Source: Pararoseomonas sp. SCSIO 73927 (lineage in GTDB: Bacteria > Pseudomonadota > Alphaproteobacteria > Acetobacterales > Acetobacteraceae). Taken from it: 64,000 nt of DNA. The notes under the pieces are model-generated. The model saw only the letters and a list, made by a program, of their open reading frames with translations, was not told where the DNA came from and did no database searches. Numbering within the stretch: position 1 is the stretch's first letter; each line of letters starts with the position of its first letter. This document shows positions 61,998-64,000 of the stretch, piece after piece. The translations under genes and the position numbers were made by a program. The stretch is taken from assembly GCF_037040815.1 (NCBI RefSeq), contig NZ_CP146232.1:2226501-2290500 (forward strand). Direction: 5' to 3'.

Positions 61998-62381
61998 GTG
62001 CCCACTCCCACCGAGATCCGCCTGAACCGCGCCGAACGCCGCCTGGAGGTGGCCTTCGACGACGGGGGCCGCTTCGAACTTCCCGCGGAGTACCTGCGGG
62101 TGGAGAGCCCCTCCGCCGAGGTGCAGGGCCATGGCCCCGGGGAGAAGGTGCTGGTGCACGGCAAGCGGGAGGTCGCGATCATCGGGATCGAGCCGGTGGG
62201 GAACTACGCCGTCCGCCTGACCTTCGACGACCTGCACAGCACCGGCATCTACAGCTGGGAGACGCTGCACCGCCTGGGCCGGGACTACGGCACCCTCTGG
62301 CCGGCCTACCTGGCCGCGCTGGAGGAGAAGGGCCTGTCCCGCGACCTGCGCGGCCGCGCCGCCCCCAAGACCATCCCGTAG
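61998..62381 (+). CDS. DUF971 (gamma-butyrobetaine hydroxylase-like N-terminal) domain protein
   Basis: A 127-residue protein from GTG 61998, 4 bp after the Trm112-like gene. It has the DUF971 pattern: IRLNRAERRLEVAFDDGGRF, LPAEYLRVESPSAEVQGHG, IIGIEPVGNYAVRLTFDDLH and TGIYSWETLHRLG. Stand-alone members are linked to Fe-S cluster or metal handling in some bacteria. Its stop overlaps the GTG of the transporter gene by 1 bp. Confidence 0.92.
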   Translation: MPTPTEIRLNRAERRLEVAFDDGGRFELPAEYLRVESPSAEVQGHGPGEKVLVHGKREVAIIGIEPVGNYAVRLTFDDLHSTGIYSWETLHRLGRDYGTLWPAYLAALEEKGLSRDLRGRAAPKTIP

Positions 62382-63616
62382 TGCCGCTGCAGCTCCAGTC
62401 GGCGGTCGGCCTGGCCGCGCTGCTCGCCCTGGCCTGGGCCTGCGGCGGCTTCCGGCGCCCGGTCCCCTGGCGCGCCGTCCTGGCCGGGGTGACCCTGCAG
62501 GTCGCGCTGGCCGCCGCCCTGCTGCACATCCCCCCGCTGCGCGCCGGCTTCGCGCTGGTGGGCGACGCGGTGGACGCCCTGGCGCGGGCCACGCGCGCCG
62601 GCACGAGCCTTGTCTTCGGCTATCTCGGCGGCGCGCCGCTGCCCTTCGCCGAGACCCGGCCGGGCGGGGGCTTCGTCCTCTTCTTCCAGGCCCTGCCCAT
62701 CGTCCTCTTGGTCGGGGCCCTCTCCGCGCTGCTCTACCACTGGCGGGTGCTGCCGGCCCTGGTGCGGGTGATGTCCCGCGCCCTCCGCACCGCCTTCGGC
62801 GTCTCCGGCGCCTGCGGCGTCTCGGTGGCCGCCAACGTCTTCACCGGCATGGTGGAGGCCACGCTCTTCATCCGCCCCTGGCTCGCCACCCTCTCGCGCC
62901 CGGAGCTCCTGGTGGTGATGACGGCGGGCCTCGCCACCATCTCCGGCAACATGCTGGTGGTCTACGCCGCCATGCTCTCCGGCGCCGTGCCGGACGCCGC
63001 CGGCCAGCTTCTCGCCGCCTCCCTCGTCTCCGCCCCCGCCGCGATCCTCGCCGCCCGCCTCATGCTGCCCGAGGCCGCCGCCCCCGAATCCGCCGACATC
63101 GAGGCCCCGCGCCTCTACGACAGCAGCATGGACGCCCTCACCCGCGGCACCGCGGACGGCCTCTCCCTGCTGCTGAACATCATGGCCGGCCTCATCGTCT
63201 TCGTGGCCCTGGTCGCGCTGGCGAACATGATACTCCAGCCGCTCACCGGCCTGACGCTCGAGGCGCTCGCCGGCACCCTCCTCTGGCCGCTCGCCTGGGC
63301 CATGGGCATCGCGGCGGAGGACGCCGCCGCCGCCGCCCGCCTGCTGGGAATCCGTGGCGTGGTGAATGAGTTCGTCGCCTATCTCGACATGGCCGGCCCC
63401 AACGGCGCCGCCCTGGCCCCGCGGACGAAGCTGATCCTCTCCTGGGCGCTCTGCGGCTTCGCGAACTTCGCCAGCGTGGGGATCATGGTCTCCGGCATGG
63501 GCGCCCTCTGCCCGGAGCGCCGGGCGGAGATCGTCCGCCTCGGCCTGCCCTCTCTCCTCGCGGCCACCATCGCCTGCTGCATGACCGGCGCGACGGTGGG
63601 GCTGCTCTCGCCCTGA
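62381..63616 (+). CDS. Concentrative nucleoside transporter (CNT/NupC family)
   Basis: A 411-residue membrane protein starting at GTG 62381 (TAGTG overlap). The Nucleos_tra2_N, Gate and C-terminal regions are visible: LPIVLLVGALSALLYHWRVL, ACGVSVAANVFTGMVEATLF, MTAGLATISGNMLVVYAAML and FVAYLDMAGPNGAALAPRTK, then LCGFANFASVGIMVSGMG. The SANxFTGxxEAPL motif reads AANVFTGMVEATL, so some residues that contact the nucleoside differ. Members import nucleosides with Na+ or H+. Confidence 0.9.
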   Translation: MPLQLQSAVGLAALLALAWACGGFRRPVPWRAVLAGVTLQVALAAALLHIPPLRAGFALVGDAVDALARATRAGTSLVFGYLGGAPLPFAETRPGGGFVLFFQALPIVLLVGALSALLYHWRVLPALVRVMSRALRTAFGVSGACGVSVAANVFTGMVEATLFIRPWLATLSRPELLVVMTAGLATISGNMLVVYAAMLSGAVPDAAGQLLAASLVSAPAAILAARLMLPEAAAPESADIEAPRLYDSSMDALTRGTADGLSLLLNIMAGLIVFVALVALANMILQPLTGLTLEALAGTLLWPLAWAMGIAAEDAAAAARLLGIRGVVNEFVAYLDMAGPNGAALAPRTKLILSWALCGFANFASVGIMVSGMGALCPERRAEIVRLGLPSLLAATIACCMTGATVGLLSP

Positions 63617-63667
63617 CCCGGCGGCGCTCGCAGTCCCTAGGGGAAGGCCTGCCGGAACCGCCCCCGC

Positions 63668-64000
63668 TCAGTCCGCCGCCCGGAAGGCCGGCGCGGCGAT
63701 CTGCCGGGCCTTCTCCACCTTCGCCGGGTCCAGTCCCATCGCGTCCACCACCGCCCCGACGCGCCCGGCCGCCGCATCGTCCGGCCCCAGCCCGAAATCC
63801 TTGAGGATCGAGGCCAGCCGCACCCGCGCCTCGCGCCGCGGGCGGCCCCTCACCACCTCTTCCAGCAACGGCAACAGCGCGTCGGCATAGGCATGGAAGG
63901 AATGCCGGGTGCGCGCCAGCGCCTGGCCGCGCGCCCCCAGCCCGGCCGCATCCGCCGGGTTGGCCTGCACCCATTCCAGGTGCCGCATGGCGTCCAGCGC
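63668..64000 (-). CDS. C-terminal part of a probable glycosyltransferase (partial)
   Basis: The minus-strand frame enters from beyond the window end and stops at 63668, giving 110 residues. ADAAGLGARGQALARTRHSF followed by HAYADALLPLLEEVVRG resembles the final helices of GT-B glycosyltransferases, where N.ED...L...G...... S....A..L...Y is common. A further helical tail follows (ARVRLASILKDFGLG, VVDAMGLDPAKVEKARQIA). With the main domain outside the window the call is tentative. Confidence 0.45.
   Translation of the reverse strand, partial: ALDAMRHLEWVQANPADAAGLGARGQALARTRHSFHAYADALLPLLEEVVRGRPRREARVRLASILKDFGLGPDDAAAGRVGAVVDAMGLDPAKVEKARQIAAPAFRAAD

Overview
The window is about 70% GC. It carries long runs of genes for solute-binding proteins with twin-arginine or Sec leaders, Bug-type (TctC) receptors, SsuA/TauA-type receptors, a PEP-CTERM protein and a tRNA-Gly. 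This suggests a metabolically versatile alphaproteobacterium, most likely Acetobacteraceae close to Roseomonas. The assignment is inferred from gene content and base composition; no marker gene in the window fixes the genus. About 45 intact protein genes, one tRNA, several pseudogenes and two dispersed repeat families can be supported.

1-12.3 kb: organosulfur acquisition. A plus-strand unit encodes an acyl-CoA-dehydrogenase-fold flavoprotein, an SsuD-like flavin monooxygenase and two SsuA-like binding proteins. It converges on a minus-strand operon that encodes a binding protein, permease and ATPase, a dipeptide-type binding protein, O-acetylhomoserine sulfhydrylase and a 2-oxoglutarate/Fe(II) oxygenase. 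The minus operon is preceded by a 31-codon ORF ending in SPFDLCCIR, followed 8 nt later by a perfect hairpin. This looks like a cysteine-sensing attenuation or coupling leader and is the most interesting regulatory signal in the window.

12.3-31.3 kb: a worn accessory region. Intact genes are an RlpA-like protein, an animal-type heme peroxidase, a polar amino-acid ABC transporter lacking its ATPase, a PEP-CTERM protein and katG. Between them lie an IS3-family element with an amber codon in orfB, a dead 2OG oxygenase gene, a broken lipoprotein gene, and fragments of dnaE2, a serine recombinase (two pieces), an IS110 transposase and hsdR. katG sits between the two recombinase pieces.

31.3-48.6 kb: a catabolic cluster of unknown substrate. 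It holds three Asp/Glu/hydantoin-racemase-fold proteins, three alpha/beta hydrolases, a 2OG oxygenase, a dipeptide-type receptor, an MFS permease, a GntR regulator with a perfect palindrome in its divergent promoter, a CMD-family protein, a polysaccharide-deacetylase-fold hydrolase, an SDR, a ketopantoate-reductase-like enzyme, a DHDPS-fold protein lacking the Schiff-base lysine, and three orphan TctC receptors. The mix suggests uptake and hydrolysis of small amides, esters or organic acids; the pathway is not identifiable from sequence alone.

48.6-51.7 kb: a serine-recombinase module (DUF3489-like protein, recombinase, HTH protein) with translational coupling, a frameshift and an internal deletion.

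51.8-56.6 kb: a DmpA-type aminopeptidase, an orphan dipeptide-type receptor, a CPA1 antiporter and a small Gly-rich protein.

56.7-64 kb: a core-like, compact region with tRNA-Gly(GCC), a membrane GHSSG hydrolase overlapping a cytochrome P450, a CnoX/YbbN-like thioredoxin, a LON-domain protein, a Trm112-like protein, a DUF971 protein, a NupC-family transporter and the end of a probable glycosyltransferase. A roughly 250-bp structured repeat occurs both here (59.7 kb) and between the sulfur operons (4.7 kb), with hairpins whose arms covary between the copies.
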